Below, piece after piece: positions 11,052 through 22,369 of a DNA stretch of 64,000 nucleotides. The stretch comes from Costus lasius (taxonomy: Eukaryota; Streptophyta; Magnoliopsida; Zingiberales; Costaceae). The DNA is taken from the NCBI GenBank assembly GCA_027563935.2, contig CM050453.2:85720665-85784664 (forward strand), given 5' to 3'. Positions within the stretch are counted from its first letter, which is position 1. Each line of letters begins with the position of its first letter. The notes under the pieces are model-generated. The model ran no database searches. It had not been told where the DNA came from and was given only the letters and a program-made list of their open reading frames with translations. The position numbers were made by a program, and so were the translations under genes.

Positions 11052-11897
11052 GTATCCCCATCGCATCATGTGCATAGCGTTGTTGAAATATATTGTTGAC
11101 TAGTTTCCTAGCCAAAGAAAGGGTGCTTGTGTCGCCTTGGGTGCTTGTGTCGCCCACCTCTTCTCCTTTGGGTGCTTGTGTCACCCAAACCTCCTCATCT
11201 TACCCCTGATTCCTCAAGAGCCGAGCCTCCCCTCTCCTTCTCCTCGCCCTCTATTCATCAAAGCAAGGCCGAGAGTCTCCATCTTCAAGTCCATAGCATC
11301 AAAGAGAACAAGGGCTTAAGTTGGCGCAAGAACATGGATGCATCCCTTGGTCTCCTTCAAGGCGATTCCCTGAGTTAAGTTCTCCATCTTCTTGTGTCTT
11401 CTTTCTATACATCTTAAGATCATCTTACTACACATCCCTTGGATTTGTAGGACTTGGCGCAAGGAAGCTTGGCGCATCTCCCTCTCTTGATCCCCTTCTT
11501 TAGATAGTCCTTTGTTTGTTAGCAAGAGAATTTGGAGGAGTAGCCTCCCTCTTGATTTTAAATCATTGTTAAGTTTAATTCTGTTTTAACTCACCCACGC
11601 CTGTGTGGGGTTGCTGAATGCCCTGTGTGTAACCTGCACCTTCCATCAGAGTAGGACCGGTGAAGAACGGAAAGGACGGTCCTTCTATTCTCAAGGACCG
11701 CACTGTGAGTCTCTTTTAAAATTATTGTCATTTACTTCCTGCAAGTAGTTAATATTCGGGTTTTCTATTTAAAAATACAAAAACACTATTTTCCTACTTC
11801 GTTAGTTAAATCGGTTTTCTCTAGTTTATGATAATACAAAAAAAAGTACTTTCAAAAATCGTTGTTTGCATGTTTGTGAATTACCCCTACATCATCT

Positions 11898-11909
11898 TGG
11901 TATCAGAGG
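11898..11909 (+). other. GypC primer-binding site
   Basis: TGGTATCAGAGG, three bases after the 5' LTR, matches the initiator-Met tRNA complement at 11 of 12 positions. The 160-base leader that follows has no other recognisable feature. Confidence 0.88.
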
Positions 11910-12070
11910 TTAGGTTCCTAGATTAGAATTTTAAGCCTTCAAAACTTAATTTTCTAAATTCTAGGTGATTTTTGCAGCTAGGTTGTTTGAGACAAAAGAT
12001 TTTCATAATTGGCTATCCTATCTAGTAGCCCTATATTTTTCTATAAATCTTTTTTTTTTCAAAATCAACC

Positions 12071-13170
12071 ATGCAGACCAGATCTAAAGCTCAAAGCACC
12101 CAACCCATGACCTTGGAAAACTTAGCTGAGATGATTGCAGCTTTAACTCAAAGGATGGACAATGTAGACACAAACCTAAATCAACTCCACGATAAGGTGC
12201 AAGAAATAGAAGAGTCTAATAGGAGTAGATCTCCTTTGGAACCTATGCAAAGGCATCAAACCCCAAGGAACACCCCTAGGAACACTCCTCAAAACTTTGA
12301 TTGGGAAGGACACCCTGTCCAAACCCATCACAACCCTCGACCTAGGGATGACTACGCCCATGTTGTGAAGCTTAACCCGCCCACTTTTAATGGATCCCTT
12401 GATCCTAGAAATTACTTAGACTGGGCAACCAAACTCGAGCAGTACTTCGAATGGAGTATGATGCGCGAGCACTCTAAGGTTAGGTTTACCAAATGCCTTC
12501 TTGAAGGTTCTGCTAGACTTTATTGGAGTAATGTAGAAAGAAGCCTGCAGAGGTCTAGACAACCCCCCATTACAAGATGGGAAGAGATGAACACTAGACT
12601 TAGAGAAAAGTATGTTCCTCTAAACTATCACCATAAGCTTCTCGACCAAACTAGTGGCCTTACCCAAGGAAACTCAACTGTAGAAGAGTACATGGTAGAG
12701 TTTGATGAACTTTTGTTAAAAAGTGAAATGGATGAAGTTCTAATGTTTACCCTGAGTAGGTTCAAAAATGGTCTAAAGCCATAAATTAAGAGAGGACTTG
12801 CCTTGTACCAAATAGACACTATAGAAAAGCTTACCAAAGAGCCCTTGAGGTACAACACCAACTTAAGGTTAGGAAGGAAACTATGGCCTCAAAGTCAACC
12901 TAAAGGCCCTCTCCTAGCAGTTCACACCCCAACTCTTCGACCCCTAAACCCAAGCCAATCCAAACTACGGTTGTCTGCCACAACTGTAAACAACCAGGCC
13001 ACCTTATAAGGAATTGTCCTAAAAAGATAATGGTTATGACTGAGGAACATGTAGACCCAGAAGCTAAACCTGAAGAGACCTTAGAACAAGACCCTAACTG
13101 CTGTAATGTTGAGGTACATGACTGTGATAGTGAAGAGGATTTCTTCCTCAACACTCTGGGAGTAGTCAGG
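12071..13170 (+). pseudogene. gag: GypC gag (nucleocapsid and capsid), broken
   Basis: The ATG at 12071 opens a 237-codon frame: an N-terminal coiled-coil-like region (about residues 10-50), a Pro/Asn-rich linker, then a retrotransposon Gag capsid domain (about 95-237, with YLDWATKLEQYFEW and STVEEYMVEFDELLLKSEM). A TAA at 12782-12784 truncates it, probably GAA to TAA, since the homologous reading continues as IKRGLALYQIDTIEK. A frameshift near 12830 moves the sequence into the frame that encodes KAYQRALEVQHQL. A CX2CX4HX4C zinc knuckle (CHNCKQPGHLIRNC) lies at 12976-13017 in the pol frame. A TGA at 13171 separates it from protease. It cannot yield complete Gag. Confidence 0.88.
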
Positions 13171-13173
13171 TGA

Positions 13174-16100
13174 ACCCTGATCAACCCCACCCCTACTGAA
13201 GACTGGCGTAGAACTAGCATCTTCCACACTTACTCAAAATGTCATGGTCACATGTGCAAAGTAGTAATTGATGGAGGAAGCAGTTTGAATGCCGTCTCTC
13301 AAGTAGCAGTCACTAAACTCAATCTTAAGGCAGAACCTCACCCTAAGCCTTATAGTATTTCCTGCGTCAACCAGACTAGCGTTCCTGTTTCCCATAGGTG
13401 CCTTGTCCCACTCCAATTTGGTACCTACCAAGGAGCAATATGGTGTGACATCATCACAATGGATGTCGCCCAAATTCTCCTAGGATGCCCTTGGATTTTT
13501 GACATGGATGTTGTCCACTACGGTAGGACCAACACTTATGTCTTCAATCACAACGGGCAGAAAATCAGGCTTAAGCCCTCCTTACCTAAGGAACTTAGAG
13601 CCTCCACTAGCAAAGGTAAGATAGAAGAACCCAAGCAACCAAAGCCAACCATCCAACTTATCCAACCCCAAACCTTTGCTAAGGAATGCTTAGAAGACCA
13701 ACCTCTCTATACCCTTATCATTAAAGAGGCCACACCTGAGACTGAAACCAAAACCCCGCCTGAGGTAGAGAGCATCCTAGAAGACTATAGTGAGCTTATC
13801 CCAGAAGACTTACCCAATGGTCTACCCCCACTTAGGGACATCCAACATGTTATAGACCTTATCCCTGGGTCCACTTTACCCAACCTTCCTCACTATAGAA
13901 TGAACCCTACTGAGCACATCGAACTTAAAAGACAAGTAGATGACCTCTTAGCCAAGGGTTACATTAGGGAAAGCCTTAGCCCATGTGCTGTTCCAGCCCT
14001 CTTGACCCCCAAGAAGGATGGCAGCTGGCGCATGTGTATAGACTACCGTGCCATAAACAAGATAACTGTGAAGTATAGGTTCCCTATTCCTAGGTTGGAT
14101 GATATGTTAGATATGCTAGTTGGGTCTAGATGGTTCTCCAAACTTGATCTCAGGAGTGGATACCATCAAGTTAGAGTTAGAGAAGGAGATGAATGGAAAA
14201 CCTCTTTCAAAACGAAAGATGGTTTATATGAGTGGTTAGTGATGCCCTTTGGCTTAACTAACGCCCCTTCCACTTTTATGAGGCTAATGACACAGGTCCT
14301 GAAACCTTATATAGGTCGATTCCTAGTTGTTTATTTTGATGACATCTTAATTTTTAGCAAAACTAAGGAAGCTCACCTAGATCATCTCAGAAGAACCCTT
14401 GACCTACTTAGGAAAGAAAAGCTTTACATTAACTTGAAGAAATGTTCTTTCCTCTCTAGCAGTGTTGTCTTTCTAGGGTTCATAGTGTCTGAACATGGCC
14501 TTCAAGCTGACCCATCTAAGGTCCAAGCTATCCTAGATTAGCCAGAACCCAAAACTCTCACTGAAGTTAGGAGCTTCCATGGCTTAGCTACCTTCTACCG
14601 AAGGTTTATTAGAAACTACAGTACTATTGTTGCCCCTATTACTAGTTGCTTAAAACTAGGAGATTTTACTTGGACTAAACCTGCTAGCCGAGCCTTTAGT
14701 GAACTCAAAGTTAGAATGACCACAGCCCCAGTCCTCAGACTCCCTGACTTCAGCAAAGTCTTTGAGGTTGACTGTGATGCCTCTGGGATTGGCATAGGAG
14801 GGACCCTCAGTCAAGAAGGTCACCCTGTTGCCTTTTTCAGTGAAAAACTCAATGAGGCAAAACAGAAGTATTCAACTTATGACAAGGAGTTTTATGCTGT
14901 AGTTCAATCTCTTAGATATTGGAGACATTACTTGATCCATAATGAGTTTATCCTTAATAGTGACCATCAGGCTTTGTCCTACCTTAGTGCTCAAAAGAAG
15001 TTAAACTTTAGGCATGCCAAATGGGTAGAGTATATCCAGCAATACACCTTTGTCTTAAAACACAAGTCAGGAAAGGAAAACAAAGTAGCTGATGCTTTGA
15101 GTAGGGTTACTTTACTTATGCAACAATTACATGTTCAAGTTACTGGTTTTGAAAATATGAAAACTGCTTATATTGATTGTCCTGACTTTGCTTCTATACA
15201 TGCTGAGCTTAGTGTTGACCCCCTAAGTCATCCTTTGTACACCCTTAGGGATGGGTTCTTATTTCTTGGACCTATACTTTGTGTCCCTAAGACCTCAATC
15301 CGAGAATTCCTCATTTGGGAATTGCACGGAGGAGGGTCTGCAGGTCACCATGGTTGGGATAAAACCCAAACCTTGGTTGAGGAGAGGTTTTATTGGCCGA
15401 ACCTCAACAGGGATGTTGCTAAGGTGGTTAGCCACTGTAGGACATGCCAGATAACTAAGACCCATAAGCATAGTGCTGGCCTCTACACCCCGCTACCCAT
15501 TCCTCAAGCTCCATGGCAAGACCTAAGCATGGATTTTATCCTAGGGCTGCCCAGAACATCTAGCAAGCATGACTCCATCTTTGTAGTAGTAGATAGATTC
15601 ACTAAGATGGCCCATTTCATTCCTTGCTATAAAACCTCTGATGCCTCTCACATAGCCAAATTATTCTTTAAGGAGGTTGTTAGGCTACATGGTACCCCCC
15701 TCACCATAGTTTCTGATAGGGACACCCGGTTTGTTAGTTACTTTTGGAAGACCTTGTGGACCTTACTAGGTACCAAACTAAAGTTCTCTACAGCCTATCA
15801 TCCCCAAACGGATGGTCAGACTGAGGTGGTCAACCGATCACTGGGGAACATCCTTAGAAGCCTTGTAGGTGAACACCCCGGCACTTCGGACAAACTTTTG
15901 CCCACCGCCGAATTCTCCTACAATAGTGTTGTTAATAGGACTACAGGTCTATCCCCTTTTCAGGCTAACTTAGGGTATCAGCCTAAGAAACCTATTGATC
16001 TGATTGCCTTACCCAAAAATATAAAACCTTCTTTATCAGCTCGTGATTATGCCTTCAATATTTCACAATTACATCATGAGATTCTTAGCAAAATTCTAGA

Positions 16101-16656
16101 CTCTACCATCTCATATTGCGAAGCTGCTAACAAGAAACGCCGAGAAAGGTTATTCAATGTAGGTGATCAGGTGATTCTGCGAGTCCGCGAGGAGCGTATC
16201 CAAGGACACGAACGCAAGCTGGATGCAAAGGGTTTGGGACCCTTCACCATAGTGGGCAAGATCAACAACAACGCATACGTGCTTGATCTGCCATCAGACT
16301 TGGGGATCCCCACCACAGTTAACGTGGAGGATCTCACAACTTACAAGGAGCCTCTCTCACTCAAAGAACCAGAGGCCCCCTTCGATCCAGAGATAGTGGA
16401 TATCCTTGAGGACCAGACTCGACTCACCCCTGACGAGGTACAACTATTTTACCGCGTTAAGTTTTCTAATGGTGAGGAGGCCTGGCTCCCCGAGGCAGAG
16501 CTAGCCCTGGCTGTTCCAGATTTGCTCCAAGGATTCAAGGATAATTCTCCTGAGGAGAATTTTTCCAACCCGGGGAGAAATGATGGAGGGCCTAACACAG
16601 CTCTTAGAAGATCCACTAGGGCTCGGAGGAAGCCCATCAGGTATGGCTTCACTTAG
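13174..16656 (+). pseudogene. pol: GypC pol: protease, reverse transcriptase, RNase H, integrase, chromodomain-like tail
   Basis: One frame, broken only by a TAG at 14539-14541 (Trp codon lost before PEPKTL). Protease has [10 protein letters not shown] spans about 13850-14500 with the catalytic YFDD at 14332-14343 and [11 protein letters not shown] upstream. RNase H follows (FEVDCDASG, YDKEFYAVV, SDHQALSYL). Integrase has an HHCC zinc domain (ELHGGGSAGHH...CRTC), then D273, D334 and E370 of the second open segment (14716-16656), a DX35E arrangement. The end of the protein (about residues 560-646) resembles a degenerate chromodomain and then a basic RRSTRARRKPIRYGFT tail, whose last 24 residues are encoded inside the 3' LTR. 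Confidence 0.93.
16572..16580 (+). other. GypC polypurine tract
   Basis: GGGGAGAAA directly precedes the 3' LTR and is simultaneously coding sequence of pol. It is the expected primer site for plus-strand synthesis. Confidence 0.75.
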
Positions 16657-18225
16657 AGTCCACTTTCCTTTTTAGTACTTTCCTTATTTGCATTGCATGG
16701 CATGATAGGTTAGTTCCACCCCAAAGTCTATCATGTAGTTTATTTTTATAAATGTTGTTGGTAGGTTGTGCATTGTAATATCATGGTAGGTTAGTGCATG
16801 TAGTTTGGATACACTAATATTCAGCTCAAGGGATACAAATCAGCTAACTCACCACACTCCAAGAAGTTAGCTCCCATCTTGGAAGGTTCACTTCAAAGTA
16901 GTTCAAAGAGAGACTTCCAACTCAACTCAACATCAAGCCCCACTTCAATCAATCCCTTCCAATTGAAGAGAGGCCACCTCATGGAATCAATTGCGCCTCA
17001 TCTAGATCCACAATTCAAGGAAGCGCCATCTAGATCCACCAATCAAGGAGGCGCCCATCTAGATCCACAATTAGAGGAATTGCGCCATCAAGATCCACAA
17101 TTAGGGGAAGGCTTATTTCCTTCTTCTCATTGCCGCCCAAGACAACAAGGAAGGATTTCAAAATTCAAATTCCATCTCATATGCACCAACACCTTCAAGG
17201 AAGATAGCAAATTTCGAATTCAAAGACTTGCCAATTCAGCCATCCAAAGAAGGCAACAAGAATCAGCCCACTTAATGCCTTTCTTCATTTTCGAATTGTC
17301 TCCAAGTATGTAAGGGGCGCAAGGGGCCAATGACCACCTTGCCCTCACCTTATCCTCATCCCTAAGCTGCCTATAAATGTATCCCCATCGCATCATGTGC
17401 ATAGCATTGTTGAAATATATTGTTGACTAGTTTCCTAGCCAAAGAAAGGGTGCTTGTGTCGCCTTGGGTGCTTGTGTCGCCCACCTCTTCTCCTTTGGGT
17501 GCTTGTGTCGCCCAAACCTCCTCATCTTCCCCCTGATTCCTCAAGTGCCGAGCCTCCCCTCTCCTTCTCCTCGCCCTCTATTCATCAAAGCAAGGCCGAG
17601 AGTCTCCATCTTCAAGTCCATAGCATCAAAGAGAACAAGGGCTTAAGTTGGCGCAAGAACATGGATGCATCCCTTGGTCTCCTTCAAGGCGATTCCCTGA
17701 GTTAAGTTCTCCATCTTCTTGTGTCTTCTTTCTATACATCTTAAGATCATCTTACTACACATCCCTTGGATTTGTAGGACTTGGCGCAAGGAAGCTTGGC
17801 GCATCTCCCTCTCTTGATCCCCTTCTTTAGATAGTCCTTTGTTTGTTAGCAAGAGAATTTGGAGGAGTAGCCTCCCTCTTGATTTTAAAGCATTGTTAAG
17901 TTTAATTCTGTTTTAACTCACCCACGCCTGTGTGGGGTTGCTGAATGCTCTGTGTGTAACCTGCACCATCCATCAGAGTAGGACTGGTGAAGAACGGGAA
18001 GGACGGTCCTTCTATTCTCAAGGACCGCACTGTGAGTCTCCTTTAAAATTATTGTCATTTACTTCCTGCAAGTAGTTAATATTCGGGTTTTCTATTTAAA
18101 AATACAAAAACACTATTTTCCTACTTCGTTAGTTAAATCGGTTTTCTCTAGTTTATGATAATACAAAAAAAAGTACTTTCGAAAATCGTTGTTTGCATGT
18201 TTGTGAATTACCCACCCCTACATCA
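16581..18225 (+). repeat. GypC 3' LTR
   Basis: The LTR is 1645 bp. Differences from the 5' copy are roughly two dozen, mostly transitions, plus a 4-base insertion (ACCC) near the 3' end. It carries the pol stop codon at 16654-16656, the minisatellite, the 144-codon open frame 16879-17313 and a TATA box at 17372. Confidence 0.95.
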
Positions 18226-18230
18226 AGATG

Positions 18231-18590
18231 ACAACGAATGAGATTCATGATCACATTGGCATTGAGGTAACTGAAAAACCAAAAATAAAATTTGAAAGCT
18301 TCTTGATCAATCTAAGGCATGAATTCTTTGATTTTAATTCTAATCTTCTTCCAGTTGCTAATGTAAATCTAAGGGAAGAATGCATGATTTTACTCTTGGA
18401 TAAATATAGAAAAATTATTGATCATTCTTTGCATGATTTTAATTCATTTTTTTGTATGCATGTACTAGACACTGCAACTTGGATCCACTTGCTTAACTGG
18501 ATATATTTGGTGGACACACTCTTGAGGCGAAGAAAAAGTAGAAGATTATATGCTCTCTTCTATGGCACAGATTCACCAACTCCACCATGA
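18231..18590 (+). pseudogene. GypB internal1 unidentified protein, 3' part
   Basis: This continues the frame split by GypC: downstream of QKM it reads TTNEIHDHIGIEVTEKPKIK, then a mixed hydrophobic/acidic stretch, RKIIDHSLHDFNSFF, WIHLLNWIYLVDTLLRRRKS and the end TDSPTPP. The stop TGA (18588) is followed by GTGGTCAAGCTAATGACC and GGGAGGCAACCC, phrases typical of the 3' end of Athila/Tat polyproteins (from general knowledge). Internal2 keeps the same protein with scattered amino-acid differences. I do not recognise a domain, and it may be a relic of an integrase C-terminus. Confidence 0.6.
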
Positions 18591-20144
18591 CATGAAGCTG
18601 TGGTCAAGCTAATGACCCTACACAAGTGCTTTTTGGGAGGCAACCCAAACTTCTAACTTTTATTATTTCTTTTATTTTATCTTTGCTTTGCTTAGAAATA
18701 AAATTTTGACAGCATGTATTGATGAATTTTTATTCATGGAAAATCTTTTAATAAGTTGTTTTATGTGCAGAAATTTTTGGGAAATTTTTACTTAAAGGAA
18801 AAGTGTTCAACGAGATGTTCACGGGTGTAGCTGTGAATCATATACCAACCGTGATGACGACATTTTCTTTTTGAGTATTGTAAAAATGATTTTTGATAGT
18901 GAAGCATGATGATATTTAATGTTTAAAACTTGTTTACATTGTAAAATGTGATATATCTTTAATGTGATATTCTAGATCTTTCTAGTTCATGTTTCCATCT
19001 TTTGATATAACTGAACAGGTTTTCGCCCACATTATAAAGGGAACTCTTGCAACATTTTTTCTGAAATCTATGATTCATTGATTAAGAGTTCATGTATATG
19101 CAACAATTTAAGTCTAGGGTGTCCCCATATATTTGCATTTTCTTCAAAGCTTTATAGATATGAATTTTGAATGTTTATGATTGTTAAGGGTAATCAAATT
19201 TGTTTTATCCTTAATTTTGAACTTAGGAAACATTTTGAGTGATTAATTTGATGACTTAGGGAATTCTTGAAATTTCATATAGACTTAGATTGTTGAGTAA
19301 ATTCAATTTTGGTATTGATAAAATACATATGTGAATTGTTATGTGTTCATATGACACATGCATAGTATCTTTATACTTGAAATTTAATTTATCTATTTTT
19401 GCTTGATGGAAATTTTTATGAATAAAATTTAGTGATATTTCTTTAAATTGAGATTTGCTCCAACTCCTCTAGTTGAGAAATTTTATGTCATGAGTTATAT
19501 TATTCCACGATGTGGTATACTTTAAGTCTGTTGCGATCAAGTAACAGAGGGAAAATCTTAAAAATAAATATCTATCCCTCTTGCAGAAAGATCAACAACG
19601 ATTTAAATACCATGCCACTGACCAGCTTTCTCCAGAAATAAAAAAAATGGAGAAAAGAGAAAGCTGTAGGTCAAGTGGACAACTCCGCTGACTTTCATGA
19701 TTGAGACTATGAGTTAAATTATACCACTCTGTGGTATACTTTGTACAATGTTATGATGCTAACAGTAAAGGGCACATAACCGTTTAAAGACCAAATTGCT
19801 TCAAAAATCTCTTATCTTTAACATCACTGAAATTCTTGAAGTAAAAAATTTTATCTGTTAAGTGAAATGGATTTATTAAAATGAGAGTATTTGATATTTA
19901 GTGGGTGAAGAATGAATATTATGACATGAATTATGAATTTTATCTTTCCTGGATTGTAACCTCTTGAGAATTTATCTCTATTTTGATTTTTCTGAATTAC
20001 TTGAGTTAGAAAGATTGATTACTTAATTTGTCAACTAAGGATGTTATTAGGGGCAAAAACAAATGAGTGTTCCTTATCTTTACATTCTTTATACATATCG
20101 AGGTATTGCTTGAGGACAAGCAAAATTCTAAGTCTAGGGTATTT
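18591..20144 (+). other. GypB internal1 3' untranslated region
   Basis: AT-rich and non-coding, about 1.55 kb, present again at 58258-59832. It contains two short perfect or near-perfect hairpins with the same TATACCAC stem (19501-19519 with one mutated base, 19720-19738) and between them a longer inverted repeat AGCTTTCTC/GAGAAAGCT (19624-19665). It ends with GAGGACAAGCAAAATTCTAAG...AGGGTATTT before LTR2, the polypurine-tract region of Athila/Tat-like elements (known for such families). Confidence 0.7.
19501..19738. repeat. Paired hairpins in GypB 3' UTR (internal1 copy)
   Basis: TATTCCAC-GAT-GTGGTATA (19501-19519) and TATACCAC-TCT-GTGGTATA (19720-19738) share the same stem, with 200 bases between them that hold AGCTTTCTC (19624) and GAGAAAGCT (19657). 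The internal2 copy has both stems perfect (59172-59190 and 59407-59425). Confidence 0.65.
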
Positions 20145-20646
20145 TGATGCATTGCATTTACATCATGTTTTTGCCTATGTTTTAGATAATATTTTGGGCT
20201 TATTTGCATGATTTTGTGTTACTTTTAGTGTTTTTATCTTACTTTACACGGAATCTTCACTTTTCTTAGTTTTAATAAAAATGTTTGTAAAACGGCATAA
20301 AAATGAAGGATTTCGAGAGTTTTGAAGCTAAAGCATGATTCCTGAGGAATTTACGTGCCTACACGTCAAATTTGGGGCGAAAACGGTGAAAGACAAGATA
20401 ATTACAGCCTTGGCCGTAATTATGGAAGCGGTTGTGAATGCGACGACGAGTGAGAGTTGAAAATCGGCTAAGTATCGGAATGAACAGAAACTTTCACGAG
20501 TGAGGCCGTAATTCCATCATGGACTGTGAAACTTTGTGTGACCGAAGGCATTGTACATAGAAACAATTACGGCTTCGGCCGTAATTACATCACGGGCCGT
20601 AAAAACTTCTGCCCGATGAGTTTTTCACTCGTTTCTCACTCGATTC
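20145..20646 (+). repeat. GypB LTR2, first segment
   Basis: This is the start of the middle LTR (TGATGCATTGCATTTACATC) up to the CopD insertion. The last five bases, GATTC (20642-20646), are the CopD target duplication. It contains the hairpins at 20398-20423 and 20565-20586. Confidence 0.9.
20565..20586. repeat. UUCG-loop hairpin in GypB LTR2
   Basis: AATTACGGC-TTCG-GCCGTAATT is a perfect 9-bp stem closing a C(UUCG)G tetraloop, a very stable RNA loop. The LTR1 (7722-7743) and LTR3 (60227-60248) copies each carry one or two substitutions in it. A second hairpin, ATAATTACAGCC-TT-GGCCGTAATTAT, is at 20398-20423. Confidence 0.75.
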
Positions 20647-22355
20647 TGTTGGGGTATGCCCTTAAGGCTAATGTTTGAGGCCTTAGGATTCTATCAGTAT
20701 CATGTATAAACTCTTATATTTATAAAGGCAATGGTTGTTATTCAGTATGTTACATTGTCTACTACAATAAGTGTACTTCTGAATAATGTCTCAATGCTGT
20801 TCAGCTAGGCTGACATGCTGTAATGTCCTTAGTCGAGATATCTTGGTGAACATGAGACAGCCTTGATATGATTGAGACTAATATGTGTTCTAATCTTATA
20901 GGATGCTTCGAGCATGGAATAAGATGTAGACTCATGGGTACATTGGATGTACTGGACAGACCCTACTAGGATATTCAATTGCTTGTCACAATGTGAATAA
21001 TCCTTATATACAAGCAAGTGGCATACTTCCTCTGACTTGAGATCACTTGTGTTTCTAAATGATAATTGTCATTGTTTTGAGGTAGTTCAATATCATTTGA
21101 AACATAATGGTAATAGACTATCTTGGATAATGATCATGAGTCAGGTTAGGGCACTAGTGATAGATATAGGATTGTCGTCTCCTTGTTTAAGGAGTGTGAT
21201 GTTCTAAAGGGGGCCCCCCTGCATGAGATGATTGAGAAAGTGTATGGCCATACCCAGATGACTATGTTCATCTGATCTAGTCATGCTCATCATATTGGAA
21301 TAACAAGCTTGACACACTTGTCCAATAAGAACATCCAGTGGCAAAGGAAACATGTATGTTTAGTGAAGTGGATTCACACTTGAGCTGTGGTTTGGGTGAA
21401 GTCTTGGAAGACTCTTTCCTTTATATCGGGAGACAGTGATGTGTTGCTAGATACCCCTCACTGATTGTGATAACGTTAGTTATCGTTACCGACATTTAAA
21501 GGATACCCTTAGGGTCGCACAATTTGGTGATATGGCTTACTTGAGTCAGATCGTGTGGACTGGATTGTTTTGATTCAGTTTAAAGGAGTTTAAACTCTGA
21601 TTGTAAGTGAGATCCGGTCTGATCATGTTTGATTGATTAGGGCTTGAGATCGGTAAGCTTCGATCGAGAGTATTGATGCTAGATCGGTGAGATCAAGAGC
21701 ATCAAGAGATGTACGGTTAGATCTTGAACCTTCATGGTTCATATGAGATTTAGGCCATGGCTTGGCTTGGTTCAATTTGGTCTATGGACCAAATGCAATT
21801 GGACCGAATTCAATTGAACCGGTTCACATTTGTAATCGCTTGGTTCAATTGAATTGGCATTGTGGATTAGTTCACAAGACATGAACGCATGTCTTGATGA
21901 CTTTCCATTATGGGAAGTCTTGTAACGCCTAACGCCAAAACGCCAATTGCCTCAATGCCTCTTGTTTTTCGAAGCTCTCTCGTTTTTTGGAGGATCGTCC
22001 AAGGGGATCGTCAAGATCGAAGAGGGAAAGCTCTCGGCTAGCAAGGAGGATCATCTCATCTCCTCAACACAAAAGGACACCTTGGCATTTTTGCTAGCAC
22101 AAGAATTGCGCAAGGAGGAAGTCTTCATCACCTTTGTGTGTGTCTTCTTTGGAGGAGAGCCTTTTTCGCCCTCTTGCTTCCAAGGCGCCGTCCTAGTCAT
22201 GGCCATGGTGAGATTTTCACTTGATCTATGAAAAGCAACCAAGTTGATTATATAGTCTTACTACATGCGATCCTATAGAGACCCTAATTCCGCCCATGCA
22301 AGTATTTTAATTTGCGCATGCTTAGGGTTTCACCCCCTTACTTTAGGGACCTTCA
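20647..22355 (+). repeat. CopD 5' LTR
   Basis: The LTR is 1709 bp, starting TGTTGGGGTATGCCC and ending AGGGACCTTCA. It has the palindrome GTATGGCCATAC at 21242-21253 and GCTAGCAC near 22093. I count roughly a dozen differences from the 3' LTR. The 94-codon open frame 21947-22231 (again at 29450-29734) lies in the presumed transcribed leader, with no recognisable domain. Confidence 0.95.
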
Positions 22356-22357
22356 AT

Positions 22358-22369
22358 TGGTATCAAAGC
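22358..22369 (+). other. CopD primer-binding site
   Basis: TGGTATCAAAGC lies two bases after the LTR. It differs at one position from the initiator-Met complement TGGTATCAGAGC that its sibling CopF retains. Confidence 0.85.

Larger units (their letters stand above)
10254..11894 (+). repeat. GypC 5' LTR
   Basis: The LTR is 1641 bp, about 98-99% identical by eye to the 3' LTR. It contains a short tandem repeat (10670-10785), a TATA box at 11045 and, at its 5' edge, the sequence coding the last 24 residues of Pol in the 3' copy. The 144-codon open frame 10552-10986 is retained in both LTRs (see 16879-17313) but matches no family I recognise. Confidence 0.95.
10254..18225 (+). mobile_element. 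GypC: Ty3/gypsy element inserted in GypB internal1
   Basis: This 7972-bp element has LTRs at 10254-11894 and 16581-18225. It starts TGATGG and ends CATCA, and is flanked by AGATG at 10249-10253 and 18226-18230. The uninterrupted site ACTCAAAAGATGACAACG exists in GypB internal2 near 57885, proving the insertion and the 5-bp duplication. The domain order protease-RT-RNase H-integrase identifies Ty3/gypsy. The polyprotein C-terminus extends into the 3' LTR, a feature reported for CRM-type chromoviruses (lineage is inference). Confidence 0.95.

Noticed and set aside
20829..21017. 62-codon minus-strand frame repeated in several CopD-family LTRs
   Set aside because: The repetition follows from LTR identity; it is antisense, short and without domain.
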